From an uncultured Lachnospiraceae bacterium (lineage in GTDB: Bacteria > Bacillota > Clostridia > Lachnospirales > Lachnospiraceae), in NCBI GenBank assembly GCA_910577645.1, contig CAJTOL010000025.1, positions 1 to 46,704 on the forward strand: a DNA stretch of 46,704 nt. The letters are read 5' to 3'. Both the position numbers and the translations under genes were made by a program. This document shows positions 23,893-33,203 of the stretch, in pieces (the first letter of the stretch is position 1; each line of letters opens with the position of its first letter). The notes beneath the pieces were generated by a model, which was given only the letters and a program-made list of their open reading frames with translations, made no database searches and was not told where the DNA came from.

Positions 23893-24965
23893 ACAGGACT
23901 CCTTTCATCCGTAGTGCGGAGCAAAGCATTGATGCCGTAATACAGGGCCTTCTTTTCCACCGGATTCATATCGTCCTTCTGAAGAGCCTGGATAAAAAAT
24001 CCAATCATATCGCTGGGATGCTCTGCAAACAAGGCGGAAAAATCATATTGGGGCTCAGAATCATCGGTAATTTCCACAATCCGAAAGCGGGAGGACAGCA
24101 CATCCAAATCAAAGGTAATATCCGGATCCCTCATGCCGCGGATTAAAAAGCGGTAAATATGCTGAGAGCCCCGGCGCCCGATTTCCTGAGAGATGCTGGC
24201 AGCCAGCTCAGAATTGGTGGTAGCAGGGGTTACGCTGACAGCCAGAGAGATATACTGACATTTTGCAGCCGGAATAAATTCCAGTACAGAAACCCGATGG
24301 GTTAAGGAATTGATTTCACCATAATAAAATCCATGCTGTCCCAATTCTGTTTTGTCAAGAGGCTCTAAGGAACCGGAAAAAGCAGCTTTTCCTTCCACCA
24401 CCAGCTCCGGCTTGTGGATATGCCCCAGGGCAATATAATCAAATGGGAGGGAGGCCAGAGCCGCCCGGTTAAAGGGAAGGTGAAGGGAATCCCCGCCGTG
24501 GGCCAGCAGAATCCGGATGCGATTGCCCGGCGGCACTTGAATCTGAGACAGCCGGTCTTCCTGGATTTCTGCGGTGTGGTAGCTGAACCCAAAAACCTCT
24601 GTATTTAAATCTTCAAAATATACAGATTCCCAGTCTTCCCCGGTAAAGTAGGTTACATTGGGGCACCAGGAGAAGCTTAAGACCGCAGAATTAGCCCGGA
24701 TCCGATCATGGTTTCCGGCAATTAAAACTACACGGACACTGGGGATGGTAGAAAACAGGTAATTGATCTCTTTTAAATCTCTGGCTAAAGGCTGCCTGTG
24801 GAATAAATCGCCGGACACAAATAAAAAATCTACGTCCCGCTCCCGGGCCTGATGAACCACCTCCTGAAAGGAGTCCTTTATAGCCTGAGCCCGTTCCTTG
24901 CTCCAGGGTTTGTCACTGTCCGGGGCCATGCCCCAGTGGATGTCGGCGGTATGGATGAATTTCAT
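23889..24965 (-). CDS. YhaO/SbcD-like DNA repair nuclease (metallophosphoesterase)
   Basis: A 358-residue Mre11-type calcineurin-like phosphoesterase. The metal-binding motifs are in order: HTADIHWG (7-13), SGDLFHRQP (about 50-58), AGNHDRI (about 82-88), LLAHGGDS (about 154) and LGHIHKPE (about 178). With the YhaN-like ATPase it would form a nuclease complex for DNA ends. GGAGGT precedes the ATG. The gene lies upstream of and overlaps yhaN by four bases, so the pair is one operon. A CAAAATG-family hairpin separates it from asnS. Confidence 0.9.
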   Translation of the reverse strand: MKFIHTADIHWGMAPDSDKPWSKERAQAIKDSFQEVVHQARERDVDFLFVSGDLFHRQPLARDLKEINYLFSTIPSVRVVLIAGNHDRIRANSAVLSFSWCPNVTYFTGEDWESVYFEDLNTEVFGFSYHTAEIQEDRLSQIQVPPGNRIRILLAHGGDSLHLPFNRAALASLPFDYIALGHIHKPELVVEGKAAFSGSLEPLDKTELGQHGFYYGEINSLTHRVSVLEFIPAAKCQYISLAVSVTPATTNSELAASISQEIGRRGSQHIYRFLIRGMRDPDITFDLDVLSSRFRIVEITDDSEPQYDFSALFAEHPSDMIGFFIQALQKDDMNPVEKKALYYGINALLRTTDERSPV

Positions 24966-25002
24966 AGGTTACCTCCAATTCAGAATCGGATATTAGAAAA
25001 AG

Positions 25003-25070
25003 GAGCTGCCGCAAAATGTAACAGGGCAACGGATAATAGAAAGTCTCCTTGTTTCATTTTGCAACAGCCC
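25003..25070. terminator. Hairpin terminator after asnS, GCAAAAT family
   Basis: The left arm (CTGCCGCAAAATG-TAACAGGG) pairs with a right arm (CCTTGTTTCATTTTGCAACAG), on the minus strand after asnS and before the nuclease gene. A T-rich stretch follows (TTTTTCTAATATCC on the minus strand). Confidence 0.75.
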
Positions 25071-25078
25071 GTTTGGAA

Positions 25079-26470
25079 TTATAACTCACAGTTATTTACA
25101 GTTCTGGGGAAGGGAATTACATCCCGGATATTGGACATCCCGGTCAGATACATTACACAGCGCTCAAAGCCCAGGCCAAAGCCGGCATGGCGTGCAGAAC
25201 CATACTTGCGGAGATCCAGATAGAAACCATAATCCTCCGGATTTAAGCCTAACTCGTTCATACGGGTTAACAGATTCTCATAGTTGTCCTCTCTCTGGCT
25301 GCCGCCGATGATCTCGCCAATACCGGGAACCAGGCAGTCTACTGCCGCAACCGTTTTGCCATCCGGATTAAGCTTCATATAGAAGGCTTTGATCTCCTTA
25401 GGATAATCGGTGACGAAAACAGGCTTTTTATAAATCTGCTCGGTTAAATAGCGCTCATGCTCTGTCTGAAGGTCGCAGCCCCAGAATACCTTGTAATCAA
25501 AATTGTCATTGTTTTGTTCCAAAATCTTCACGGCCTCGGTGTAGGTGACACGGGCAAACTCAGAGTTTAAGATGACATTTAACCGCTCTAACAGTCCCTT
25601 GTCCACAAACTGGTTAAAGAAGTTCATTTCCTCAGGGGCGTGCTCTAATACAAACCTGATAATGTACTTTAACATGCTCTCAGCCAGATCCATATTGTCA
25701 TTTAAATCTGCAAATGCGATTTCCGGTTCGATCATCCAGAATTCAGCCGCATGCCGGGTGGTGTTGGAATTCTCCGCGCGGAAGGTGGGGCCGAAAGTGT
25801 AGATGTTACGGAATGCCATAGCGTAGGTTTCCCCGTTTAACTGGCCGGAAACAGTTAAGTTGGTAGGTTTGCCAAAAAAGTCCTTAGTAAAGTCTACAGC
25901 GCCGTCTTCGGTTTTCGGAATATTGTTTAAATCCATAGTGGTAACTTGGAACATTTCGCCTGCGCCCTCGCAGTCACTGCCGGTGATTAACGGAGTGTGC
26001 ACATACACGAAATCCCGCTCCTGAAAATACTGATGGATAGCATAAGCAATCAGGGAGCGCACGCGGAATACGGCCTGAAACGTGTTGGTCCTGGGACGCA
26101 GGTGGGAAATAGTCCGCAGATATTCAAAAGAATGGCGCTTTTTCTGAAGGGGATAATCCGGTGCGGAAGCCCCTTCTACCTCAATCTCCACGGCCTGAAT
26201 CTCAAAGGGCTGCTTGGCTGTTGGAGTTGCCACCAGGGTTCCCTTTACAATAATAGCGGAGCCCACGTTTAACTTGGACACCTCTGCAAAATTTGCCATA
26301 GTATCATGGTAAACCACCTGAAGGGTTTCAAAAAACGTACCGTCGCTGACCACGACAAATCCAAATGTTTTGGAATCGCGTACACTCCGTACCCAGCCGC
26401 CTACGGAAATTTCTTTGCCCAGATACGCATCACGGTTTTTATATAATTCTCTTACAGTAACCAAGTTCAT
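25079..26470 (-). CDS. asnS: Asparaginyl-tRNA synthetase
   Basis: A 463-residue class IIb synthetase that charges tRNA-Asn. An N-terminal OB-fold anticodon-binding domain is at about 15-105 (ISVGGWVRSVRDSKTFGFVVVSDG). The catalytic domain contains motif 1 (FRVRSLIAYAIHQYFQERDFVYVHTP), motif 2 (GPTFRAENSNTTRHAAEFWMIEPEIAF) and motif 3 (GFGLGFERCVMYLTGM). The segment TRHAAEF separates it from aspartyl enzymes. GGAG precedes the ATG, and a good promoter lies upstream. Length is standard. Confidence 0.97.
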   Translation of the reverse strand: MNLVTVRELYKNRDAYLGKEISVGGWVRSVRDSKTFGFVVVSDGTFFETLQVVYHDTMANFAEVSKLNVGSAIIVKGTLVATPTAKQPFEIQAVEIEVEGASAPDYPLQKKRHSFEYLRTISHLRPRTNTFQAVFRVRSLIAYAIHQYFQERDFVYVHTPLITGSDCEGAGEMFQVTTMDLNNIPKTEDGAVDFTKDFFGKPTNLTVSGQLNGETYAMAFRNIYTFGPTFRAENSNTTRHAAEFWMIEPEIAFADLNDNMDLAESMLKYIIRFVLEHAPEEMNFFNQFVDKGLLERLNVILNSEFARVTYTEAVKILEQNNDNFDYKVFWGCDLQTEHERYLTEQIYKKPVFVTDYPKEIKAFYMKLNPDGKTVAAVDCLVPGIGEIIGGSQREDNYENLLTRMNELGLNPEDYGFYLDLRKYGSARHAGFGLGFERCVMYLTGMSNIRDVIPFPRTVNNCEL

Positions 26471-26523
26471 GATTGTTCTCCTTTTCTGCGTTTTAAAAAT
26501 CTAATTCCGGCATATTATGAACG

Positions 26524-26552
26524 ATTGTACTATATTTTTCCTGTGGATTCAA
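26524..26552 (-). promoter_or_regulatory. Promoter of asnS
   Basis: On the minus strand: TTGAAT, a 17-base spacer, then TACAAT. It lies about 55 bases before the asnS start. No T-box leader (no T-box motif or specifier-like stem) is visible in the short leader. Confidence 0.75.
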
Positions 26553-26719
26553 GGGTTTGCTGAATTTTTGCCGCCAGATTTTTTTGAACAAAAAAGACAG
26601 ATTTAGTATGTTGGGAAGTAAAAATATACAATATATGGATTAAAATGCAATATTTTAAATATTATAGAAGAAACTGTCGGAAAATGCACAAAAAATACAA
26701 GGAAAAAATCTTTAATTTG

Positions 26720-26748
26720 TTCACTATTTATGAAAAGTATGGTATAAT
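26720..26748 (+). promoter_or_regulatory. Promoter of glgC-glgD
   Basis: Extended -10 TGGTATAAT (TATAAT at 26743-26748) with a weak -35 TTCACT 17 bases upstream. It lies about 40 bases before the GTG start of glgC. The rest of the 315-base asnS-glgC gap is AT-rich with nothing else evident. Confidence 0.65.
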
Positions 26749-26785
26749 GGATACATTACTAAATTTAACAGCAAGAGGTGATAAC

Positions 26786-28060
26786 GTGATTAAGAAAGAA
26801 ATGATAGCCATGCTTTTAGCTGGCGGACAGGGAAGCCGCCTGGGAGTCCTGACTCAGAAGGTAGCTAAGCCGGCGGTATCATTCGGGGGAAAATACCGCA
26901 TCATTGACTTCCCTCTCAGCAACTGCATCAATTCTGGAGTTGACACAGTCGGAGTTTTAACTCAATATCAGCCGTTACGCTTAAATTCTCATATTGGAAT
27001 CGGGATTCCGTGGGATTTGGACCGAAATGTAGGAGGTGTTACGGTCTTACCGCCTTATGAGAAAAGCAAGGGCAGTGACTGGTATACCGGAACGGCTAAC
27101 GCCATTTATCAAAACCTGGAGTATATGGAGAGCTATAATCCGGACTATGTGCTGATTCTTTCCGGCGACCACATTTATAAGATGGACTATGAAGTTATGC
27201 TGGATTATCACAAGGCTAACAACGCCGATATTACGATTGCCGCCATGCCGGTTCCCATTGAGGAAGCCAGCCGGTTCGGCGTAGTGATTACGGATGAAAG
27301 CAACCGGATTACGGAGTTTGAGGAGAAGCCTCCGGTGCCCAGAAGCAATCTGGCCTCTATGGGTATCTATATTTTCTCCTGGCCCGTATTGCGGGATGCC
27401 CTGATTAAGATGCAGGATGAGCCGGGCTGTGACTTTGGTAAGCACATCATCCCCTACTGCCACGGAAAGGGCGACCGCATTTTTGCATATGAGTATAATG
27501 GCTACTGGAAAGATGTAGGTACATTAGGTTCCTATTGGGAAGCCAATATGGAGCTGATTGATATTATTCCGGAGTTTAATCTGTATGAGGAATACTGGAG
27601 AGTTTATACCAAGAGTGATATTATACCTCCTCAGTACATTGCTTCGGAGGCAGTGATTGAGAGAAGTATTATCGGTGAAGGTACAGAGATTTATGGTAAG
27701 GTTTACAATTCCGTAATTGGCGCTGGCGTTACCATTGGCAAAGACGCGGTGGTTCGTGATTCCATCATTATGCAGAGCAGCAGTATTGGAGAAGGCGCAG
27801 CTGTGAATAAAGCCATTGTGGCAGAGGATGTAAGCATTGGTAAAAATGTGGAAATCGGTGTTGGCGAATATGCGCCCAGCACTTATGACCCTAAGGTTTA
27901 TCAATTCGATTTGGTTACCATCGGCGAGCACTCTGTAATTCCGGATGGCGTGAAGATTGGCAAAAATACTGCCATTTCCGGCTGCACCGAGGCGGCAGAT
28001 TATTCTGATGGAACACTGGCAAGCGGAGACTACATTATAAAGGCAGGGGGCATAAGATGA
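26786..28060 (+). CDS. glgC: Glucose-1-phosphate adenylyltransferase, catalytic subunit GlgC
   Basis: A 424-residue ADP-glucose pyrophosphorylase that makes ADP-glucose for glycogen synthesis. The N-terminal nucleotide-binding LLAGGQGSRLGVLT and KPAVSFGGKYRIIDFPLSNC, YTGTANAIYQNL, the metal-site LSGDHIYKMDY and EEKP segments are intact. A C-terminal left-handed beta-helix follows (repeated IGEGTEIYGKVYNSVIGAGVTIG-type hexads). The start is GTG at 26786, preceded by AGAGGTG. Its stop overlaps glgD by four bases. Confidence 0.95.
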   Translation: MIKKEMIAMLLAGGQGSRLGVLTQKVAKPAVSFGGKYRIIDFPLSNCINSGVDTVGVLTQYQPLRLNSHIGIGIPWDLDRNVGGVTVLPPYEKSKGSDWYTGTANAIYQNLEYMESYNPDYVLILSGDHIYKMDYEVMLDYHKANNADITIAAMPVPIEEASRFGVVITDESNRITEFEEKPPVPRSNLASMGIYIFSWPVLRDALIKMQDEPGCDFGKHIIPYCHGKGDRIFAYEYNGYWKDVGTLGSYWEANMELIDIIPEFNLYEEYWRVYTKSDIIPPQYIASEAVIERSIIGEGTEIYGKVYNSVIGAGVTIGKDAVVRDSIIMQSSSIGEGAAVNKAIVAEDVSIGKNVEIGVGEYAPSTYDPKVYQFDLVTIGEHSVIPDGVKIGKNTAISGCTEAADYSDGTLASGDYIIKAGGIR

Positions 28061-29178
28061 GAGCAATCGGTATCGTTTTAGCAGGCGGCAACAGCAAGAG
28101 GATGCGTGAGCTTTCCAACAAGAGGGCAATCGCTGCAATGCCGGTGGCCGGAAGCTACCGCAGCATTGACTTTGCGCTGAGCAATATGACCAATTCCCAT
28201 ATTCAGAACGTGGCTGTATTTACCCAGTATAATTCCCGCTCTTTAAATCTGCATTTAAGCTCATCCAAATGGTGGGACTTTGGCAGAAAGCAGGGAGGGC
28301 TTTTCGTTTTTACGCCCACTATTACTGCGGAGAGCAGCGACTGGTATCGCGGAACCGCGGATGCTTTATATCAAAACCTTTCCTTCTTAAAAAACAGTCA
28401 TGAGCCTTATGTGGTGATTGCTGCCGGCGATGGCATCTATAAGATGGATTATAATAAGGTTCTGGAATACCACATTGAGAAAAAGGCAGACATTACGGTT
28501 GTATGTAAAAAAATGTCAGAGGGTGAGGACGTTACCCGTTTTGGCTGTGTAAAGATTAATGATGACGGCCGTATCGTAGACTTTGAAGAGAAGCCTATGA
28601 TATCCGACGCCAATACTATTTCCTGCGGCATTTATGTGATCCGCAGACGTCAGCTAATTGAGCTGATTGAGCGCTGTGCGGCAGAAGATCGCTATGACTT
28701 TGTAAATGACATTCTGGTTCGATATAAGAACTTAAAGAGAATTTATGCATACAAGATGGATACTTATTGGAGTAATATCGCTTCCGTTGAGTCCTATTAT
28801 AAGACCAATATGGACTTTTTAAAGCCAGAGGTAAGGGACTACTTCTTTAAGCAGTATCCGGATGTATACTCTAAGATTGACGACATGCCGCCGGCAAAAT
28901 ATAATCCCGGCTCTATTGTGAAGAACAGCCTGATTTCCAGTGGCTGTATCTTAAACGGTATGGTTGAAAACTCTGTCCTGTTTAAGCAGGCATATATTGG
29001 AAATAACTGTATCATCAAAAATTCCATTATTTTGAATGATGTATATATTGGGGACAATACAGTGATTGAAAACTGTATCGTTGAGAGCCGTGATACCATT
29101 CGTGCCAATACAACTCATATCGGGACTCCCGACAATATTAAGATTGTTGTGGAGAAGAATGAGAGGTATACTATATAA
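28057..29178 (+). CDS. glgD: Glucose-1-phosphate adenylyltransferase subunit GlgD
   Basis: A 373-residue GlgC paralogue, the regulatory-type subunit in Firmicutes GlgC/GlgD heteromers. The nucleotide-binding loop is LAGGNSKRMRELSNKRAIAAMP, altered from GlgC's GGQGSRL. Other segments are YRGTADALYQNL, AAGDGIYKMDY (Gly replaces the GlgC Asp-His context) and a beta-helix C terminus. Loss of catalytic context fits an allosteric role. The ATGA overlap with glgC indicates coupled translation. A small GC-rich hairpin (TGGCGGCGC/GCGCCA) follows the stop before spoVG. Confidence 0.93.
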   Translation: MRAIGIVLAGGNSKRMRELSNKRAIAAMPVAGSYRSIDFALSNMTNSHIQNVAVFTQYNSRSLNLHLSSSKWWDFGRKQGGLFVFTPTITAESSDWYRGTADALYQNLSFLKNSHEPYVVIAAGDGIYKMDYNKVLEYHIEKKADITVVCKKMSEGEDVTRFGCVKINDDGRIVDFEEKPMISDANTISCGIYVIRRRQLIELIERCAAEDRYDFVNDILVRYKNLKRIYAYKMDTYWSNIASVESYYKTNMDFLKPEVRDYFFKQYPDVYSKIDDMPPAKYNPGSIVKNSLISSGCILNGMVENSVLFKQAYIGNNCIIKNSIILNDVYIGDNTVIENCIVESRDTIRANTTHIGTPDNIKIVVEKNERYTI

Positions 29179-29270
29179 GACGAATACAGCCAGGATGGCG
29201 GCGCGGGGGCGCCACCAGGCAAAAAGAACGTCGCAGCAGGCGAGAAGAAGATTTATGGAGGGGTTACAGT

Positions 29271-29555
29271 ATGCAGATTACAGATGTAAGAGTGAGACGA
29301 ATTGAGAAGGAAGGAAAGATGAAAGCGATAGTTTCCATCACACTGGACAACGAATTTGTCATTCACGACATTAAAGTAATTGAAGGAGAAAAAGGCTTGT
29401 TTATTGCAATGCCCAGCCGCAAGGCTGCAGACGGAGAATATCGGGATATCGCACACCCTATTAACTCCGGGACAAGAGATATGATTCAGAGAGTGATTTT
29501 GGATAAGTATACCACCACATTGCTGGAAAATCCGGATGAGGATGGAGCTGTATAA
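29271..29555 (+). CDS. spoVG: Septation/sporulation regulator SpoVG
   Basis: A 94-residue nucleic-acid-binding protein that influences septation and sporulation and binds DNA/RNA in several Firmicutes. Conserved features: MQITDVRVRRIEKEGKMKAIVSITLDNEFVIHDIKVIEG, GLFIAMPSRK, EYRDIAHPINSGTRDMIQ. It lies 92 bases after glgD with GGAGGGG upstream, so it may have its own promoter or be read through from glg. A terminator follows. Confidence 0.96.
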   Translation: MQITDVRVRRIEKEGKMKAIVSITLDNEFVIHDIKVIEGEKGLFIAMPSRKAADGEYRDIAHPINSGTRDMIQRVILDKYTTTLLENPDEDGAV

Positions 29556-29576
29556 ATTTAGAAAATACCTTTTTTG

Positions 29577-29603
29577 GGAGGGGCACAGCCCCTTCCTTTT
29601 TTG
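29577..29603 (+). terminator. Terminator of spoVG
   Basis: GGAGGGG-cacag-CCCCTTCC hairpin followed by TTTTTTG. Confidence 0.88.
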
Positions 29604-29665
29604 TGCATAAAATCCCCTGCCCATGTCTATAATGAAAATAAATGGACAAACAAGGCGGTAAAATA

Positions 29666-30262
29666 ATGAAATTTTGGGAACGTATTGCTGTGCAGGCACA
29701 GCAGGAAATATATTATTATGATACCCATCGGGGGTTTGATGCCAGAAATCTGGCGGGACGGCTGTATGAAATGATATTGGACGAGCTTGACAGAGGAAAA
29801 AAAGGCGTAGTCTTCCTGTGCATCGGCACAGACCGATCCACAGGAGACAGTCTGGGACCGCTGATTGGATATAAATTAAAAGGAAGGCAGAACCAGGATA
29901 TTCCGGTATTCGGCACCTTGGAACGGCCGGTTCATGCCATGAATCTGGATGATTACATGCATTTCTTGCAGGAAGACTACTCGGATTATGTGGTAGTGGC
30001 CATTGATGCGTCGGTGGGAAAGTCCGACCATGTAGGTTATGTAACTCTGGGGCGGGGGGCATTAAAGCCGGGACTGGGAGTCAGTAAAGAATTGAGAGAG
30101 GTAGGAGATATTTTCATCACCGGCATTGTAGGCGGCTGCGGGAATTATGATCCTTTGATGCTTCAAAGCGTCCGTCTTTCTGTGGTAATGCGTCTGGCAG
30201 ACTGTATCAGCGAAAGCATCTGCCTTGTCGAAAAGTTATGTGCAAATACAGCAGTGGTTTGA
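29666..30262 (+). CDS. yyaC: Spore protease YyaC family protein
   Basis: A 198-residue protein of the YyaC family, related in fold to germination protease and hydrogenase-maturation peptidases and found in spore-formers. Signatures: FLCIGTDRSTGDSLGPLIGYKL (acidic metal-site residues), VFGTLERPVHAMNL, VVVAIDASVGKSDHVGYV, GRGALKPGLGVSKELREVGDIFITGIVGG. The ATG at 29666 follows CAAGGCGGT; ATG 29642 in the same frame lacks a site. Expected role is protein processing in the forespore or at germination. The substrate is unknown. Confidence 0.9.
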   Translation: MKFWERIAVQAQQEIYYYDTHRGFDARNLAGRLYEMILDELDRGKKGVVFLCIGTDRSTGDSLGPLIGYKLKGRQNQDIPVFGTLERPVHAMNLDDYMHFLQEDYSDYVVVAIDASVGKSDHVGYVTLGRGALKPGLGVSKELREVGDIFITGIVGGCGNYDPLMLQSVRLSVVMRLADCISESICLVEKLCANTAVV

Positions 30263-30326
30263 CAGGATTCGCAGACTGCCTGTGCTATCCTTAATGAGAT
30301 AGAATAGGAAAGCAGGGTGAAGCGTT

Positions 30327-31655
30327 ATGGGAGAATTGTATAATCCATTTCCCAAGCTGCCAAAAAATATCCGGCAGATCGGGGAACGGGACCAGATGGT
30401 CCGACTGTATGTGGAAGATTATGTAAATACGTATTTAAAGCGGCTGTATCCGACAGGTGGACAAGATCTGCGGATAGGGCTGCTTTTAGGCAGTGCAGAG
30501 GAACACGAGGGCGTGCCATTTATCTTTGTAGACGGCGCCCTGGAAATGGACGGGGTGACCCAGGAAGGAGAAGTGGTTGCCTTTACAGAGGAAGCCTGGA
30601 AACGGGCATATCAAAATATAGAAGAACAATTTCCCAAAAGGACAGTTCAGGGCTGGTTTTTATGCGGAGCTCCCGGATGCACTTTAAGCCCGCTTAATTA
30701 CTGGAAGCAGCACAGCCAGTACTTTAATGGGAAAAATCAGATTATGTACTTAAACGGCGGTCTGGAAGGGGATGAAGCAATTTACATAACCTCCAGGGAC
30801 GGATTTTATAAGCTGGAAGGCCATTGCATCTACTACGAGCGGAACCAGATGATGCAGGACTATATGATTTCCAGAAAGGATAACCGACGGGTAGAAGCCG
30901 GAGGCAGCGACCCGGTGATTCGGGATTTCAGGCAGAAAATGGAGGCAAAAAAAGTTCAGGCAGCTAACCGCAAAAACACCATAACCGTTTTAGGCGGCCT
31001 GTGCAGCGCTTTGGCGGTGCTGGTATTGGCCGGAGGCGTTGCCATGTTTAATAATTACGAAAAGATGAGGGATATGGAAAGTGTAATCGCCTCTGTCCTC
31101 CCCGCTGGAGCAGAAGGGTGGGAAAGTCTGAAAAGACCGGGAAAACAAGATGAAAATGGAGAAAATGACGAAGAAACAGATGGAGTAAAAGTGGAAAGCC
31201 GTCCTGAAATTATAATTGAACAGGTATCCGGAGATGTATTTCCAACGGAGGATTTTGCTGAAGAGGCTCAGCCGGTAGGCGGCGGAGGTGCTGACGCAGG
31301 CGTGGAAGCAACCGGTGGAAGTGCAGAGACATCCATACAGGAATCCACACAGGAGGAGATATCCATAACCACAGAAAGCGGACAAGCAGCAGGCAGCCAG
31401 GCGGCGCTGGAAGGAAGCGCCGGAGAAAAGCAGGCAGCCGAAGAAGTTCAGGCCTCTGTACAGCCTCTTACAGAACCAGGAGAGGGGCAGATGTATTATA
31501 CCGTCCAGGATGGAGAAACTTTATACGGAATTTGCTTTAAACTCTACCAGAGCGTCAATAACCTGGAAAATATCTGTGCCTGGAACGGCTTGGAAAATGA
31601 AGATGTAATTGTTGCAGGAAGGCAATTGATTGTGCCGGAAACAACGCTTCCGTAG
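30327..31655 (+). CDS. Membrane protein with degenerate JAB/MPN-like domain and C-terminal LysM
   Basis: A 442-residue protein. Residues about 25-170 resemble a JAB/MPN fold (IGLLLGSAEEHEGVPFIFVDGALEMDG, then GWFLCGAPGCTLSPLNYWKQH) but lack the HxHPG metal ligands. A membrane helix is at 219-241. A polar, Glu/Ala/Gln-rich spacer covers 250-385. A LysM domain is at about 392-439 (YYTVQDGETLYGICFKLY...NLENICAWNGLENEDVIVAGRQLIVPE) and binds peptidoglycan. With the LysM outside, the N-terminal domain is cytoplasmic, so the protein could link the wall to the cell interior. The JAB reading is inference; the LysM is firm. Confidence 0.85.
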   Translation: MGELYNPFPKLPKNIRQIGERDQMVRLYVEDYVNTYLKRLYPTGGQDLRIGLLLGSAEEHEGVPFIFVDGALEMDGVTQEGEVVAFTEEAWKRAYQNIEEQFPKRTVQGWFLCGAPGCTLSPLNYWKQHSQYFNGKNQIMYLNGGLEGDEAIYITSRDGFYKLEGHCIYYERNQMMQDYMISRKDNRRVEAGGSDPVIRDFRQKMEAKKVQAANRKNTITVLGGLCSALAVLVLAGGVAMFNNYEKMRDMESVIASVLPAGAEGWESLKRPGKQDENGENDEETDGVKVESRPEIIIEQVSGDVFPTEDFAEEAQPVGGGGADAGVEATGGSAETSIQESTQEEISITTESGQAAGSQAALEGSAGEKQAAEEVQASVQPLTEPGEGQMYYTVQDGETLYGICFKLYQSVNNLENICAWNGLENEDVIVAGRQLIVPETTLP

Positions 31656-31777
31656 GGGATGCGGCAAAAACATTGGTTTCTACATAAAAATGTAATGCGT
31701 TTCTTCCCGAAATGTTGTATACTGAAAATAAATGAAGCGCCACGCCAGTAAGGCAGCATACCGAGGAGAGACGAAAA

Positions 31778-33115
31778 ATGAGTGATTTAAGCTCCATGAA
31801 TCGGGAAAGAAAAAAGCAACAGCTTCGCCGGCAGATGATTACTAATTATGAAGCAGAGCGATCCGGGAGGCTTTCAGGAGAAGAAACGGCGGCAAGTAAT
31901 CCGGCGCGTATGAATCAGGGAGACGGCTCAGAGGAGATAAAGGAAATAAAAAAAGCCCATGGAAAAACCATCCGCCGGAGGGCAGTGGCCATTGGCGTGA
32001 TTTTTTTTCTTTTAGCTGTTATAGCCGGTGGACTTTACTATTGGAAAAATTATTATCGGTTTCAAAACTATCGTGTAAGCTGGGAAGTAAACCTAACAGC
32101 CGGAGAGACCGGTATAGAGAGAAGCAATGCCAAGTATGTGAACTTTGGAAAAAATGTTTTAAAGTACACCAAAGACGGTGCATCTTATATTGATAACAAG
32201 GGAAAGACTGTCTGGGTTCAGACCTTTGAAATGAAAACCCCTATTGCAGCAGTCAACGGGTCTTTTGCCGCGGTAGCCGATCAGCAGGGCAACAGTATTT
32301 ACATTTTTAACGAAGACGGTTACCAAGGAACTGCCACAACCCTGCTTCCCATTACCAGGGTTACCATATCCGGAAAGGGAGTGGTGGCAGCAGCTTTGGA
32401 GGACTCTAAGTCCAGCTATGTTTCCATGTTTAAACGAGACGGAAGCGACTTAAAGCTTACCATGAAATCCACTCTTTCAAAAAACGGATATCTGATGGAT
32501 TTAAGCTTTTCTCCTGACGGAACCCAGCTTATCTGCTCTTATGCTTACATACAAAACAGCGCATTAAGAAGCCGGGTAGTCATCTATGACTACTCTGAAG
32601 AAGTAGGGGCAAATATTCCCAACCGTATTGTCAGCGGAAATGACGAACATTTTGTAGATAAAGTGGTGCCCAGAGTTCAGTATCTGACAGAGACAGAATC
32701 CTTTGCCTGTACGGATAAAGGACTGGCATTTTTCTCGTCGGAAAACAGGGCGAATCCCATGCTGACAGTCCAGACCGAGGAAGAGAGAATTGAAAGCCTG
32801 TTTTATTCGGAAAAATATGTGGGACTTGTAACCGCTAACAGCGCGGGGCCGGAGCCGGAAAAGCTGGTGGTATACCGGAGCGACGGTACCAAAGAATTTG
32901 AAACAGGAGTGGATTATGCCTATCTTTCCGGAAATATTGATGGAGATTATGTGATTCTCTACAATGATAATTCCTGCAAAATTTATAATATGCGGGGAGT
33001 GGAAAAGTTTTCCGGAGAAGTGGATTTCCAAATATCGCAGATCACCTGCGGAGCTCTGCCAAATCAGTTTATTTTAATAGGGCTGCAGAAGATGATGGCC
33101 ATTACGCTTAGATAA
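31778..33115 (+). CDS. DUF5711 family membrane-anchored beta-propeller-like protein
   Basis: A 445-residue protein. A charged cytoplasmic N terminus of about 70 residues is followed by one membrane helix (about 72-92, AIGVIFFLLAVIAGGLYYW). The external domain is built of repeated beta-strand units (FGKNVLKYTKDGASYIDNKGKTVWVQTFEM; AVADQQGNSIYIFNEDGYQG; LSFSPDGTQLICSYAYIQ; YRSDGTKEFETGVDYAYLSGNIDGDYVILYN), typical of a WD40-like propeller and of DUF5711. The function of the family is not known. It follows the LysM gene by 122 bases, with CGAGGAGAG before the ATG; the two may cooperate at the envelope. Confidence 0.82.
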   Translation: MSDLSSMNRERKKQQLRRQMITNYEAERSGRLSGEETAASNPARMNQGDGSEEIKEIKKAHGKTIRRRAVAIGVIFFLLAVIAGGLYYWKNYYRFQNYRVSWEVNLTAGETGIERSNAKYVNFGKNVLKYTKDGASYIDNKGKTVWVQTFEMKTPIAAVNGSFAAVADQQGNSIYIFNEDGYQGTATTLLPITRVTISGKGVVAAALEDSKSSYVSMFKRDGSDLKLTMKSTLSKNGYLMDLSFSPDGTQLICSYAYIQNSALRSRVVIYDYSEEVGANIPNRIVSGNDEHFVDKVVPRVQYLTETESFACTDKGLAFFSSENRANPMLTVQTEEERIESLFYSEKYVGLVTANSAGPEPEKLVVYRSDGTKEFETGVDYAYLSGNIDGDYVILYNDNSCKIYNMRGVEKFSGEVDFQISQITCGALPNQFILIGLQKMMAITLR

Positions 33116-33203
33116 TGCTTTCAGCAGATAAGGGAGCCCAGAGATTCCCTTGTCGGCTGAGCATGCATTTTACCAATTAATAAAAGAAAAAGGAGCGAAA
33201 GAA

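Noticed and set aside
26471..26560. T-box riboswitch before asnS
   Set aside because: The leader from the predicted promoter is only about 45 bases and contains no T-box core or antiterminator.
28057..29178. glgD as a duplicated, redundant glgC
   Set aside because: The altered nucleotide loop and metal-site context, shorter length and coupled position match the known GlgD subunit, so it is a normal partner rather than an odd duplication.
31655..31716. A possible fifth member of the GCAAAA hairpin family after the LysM gene
   Set aside because: Only part of the stem pairs (GGGGATGCGGCAAAAACATT against a poorly matching right arm) and there is no T run; too degenerate to call.
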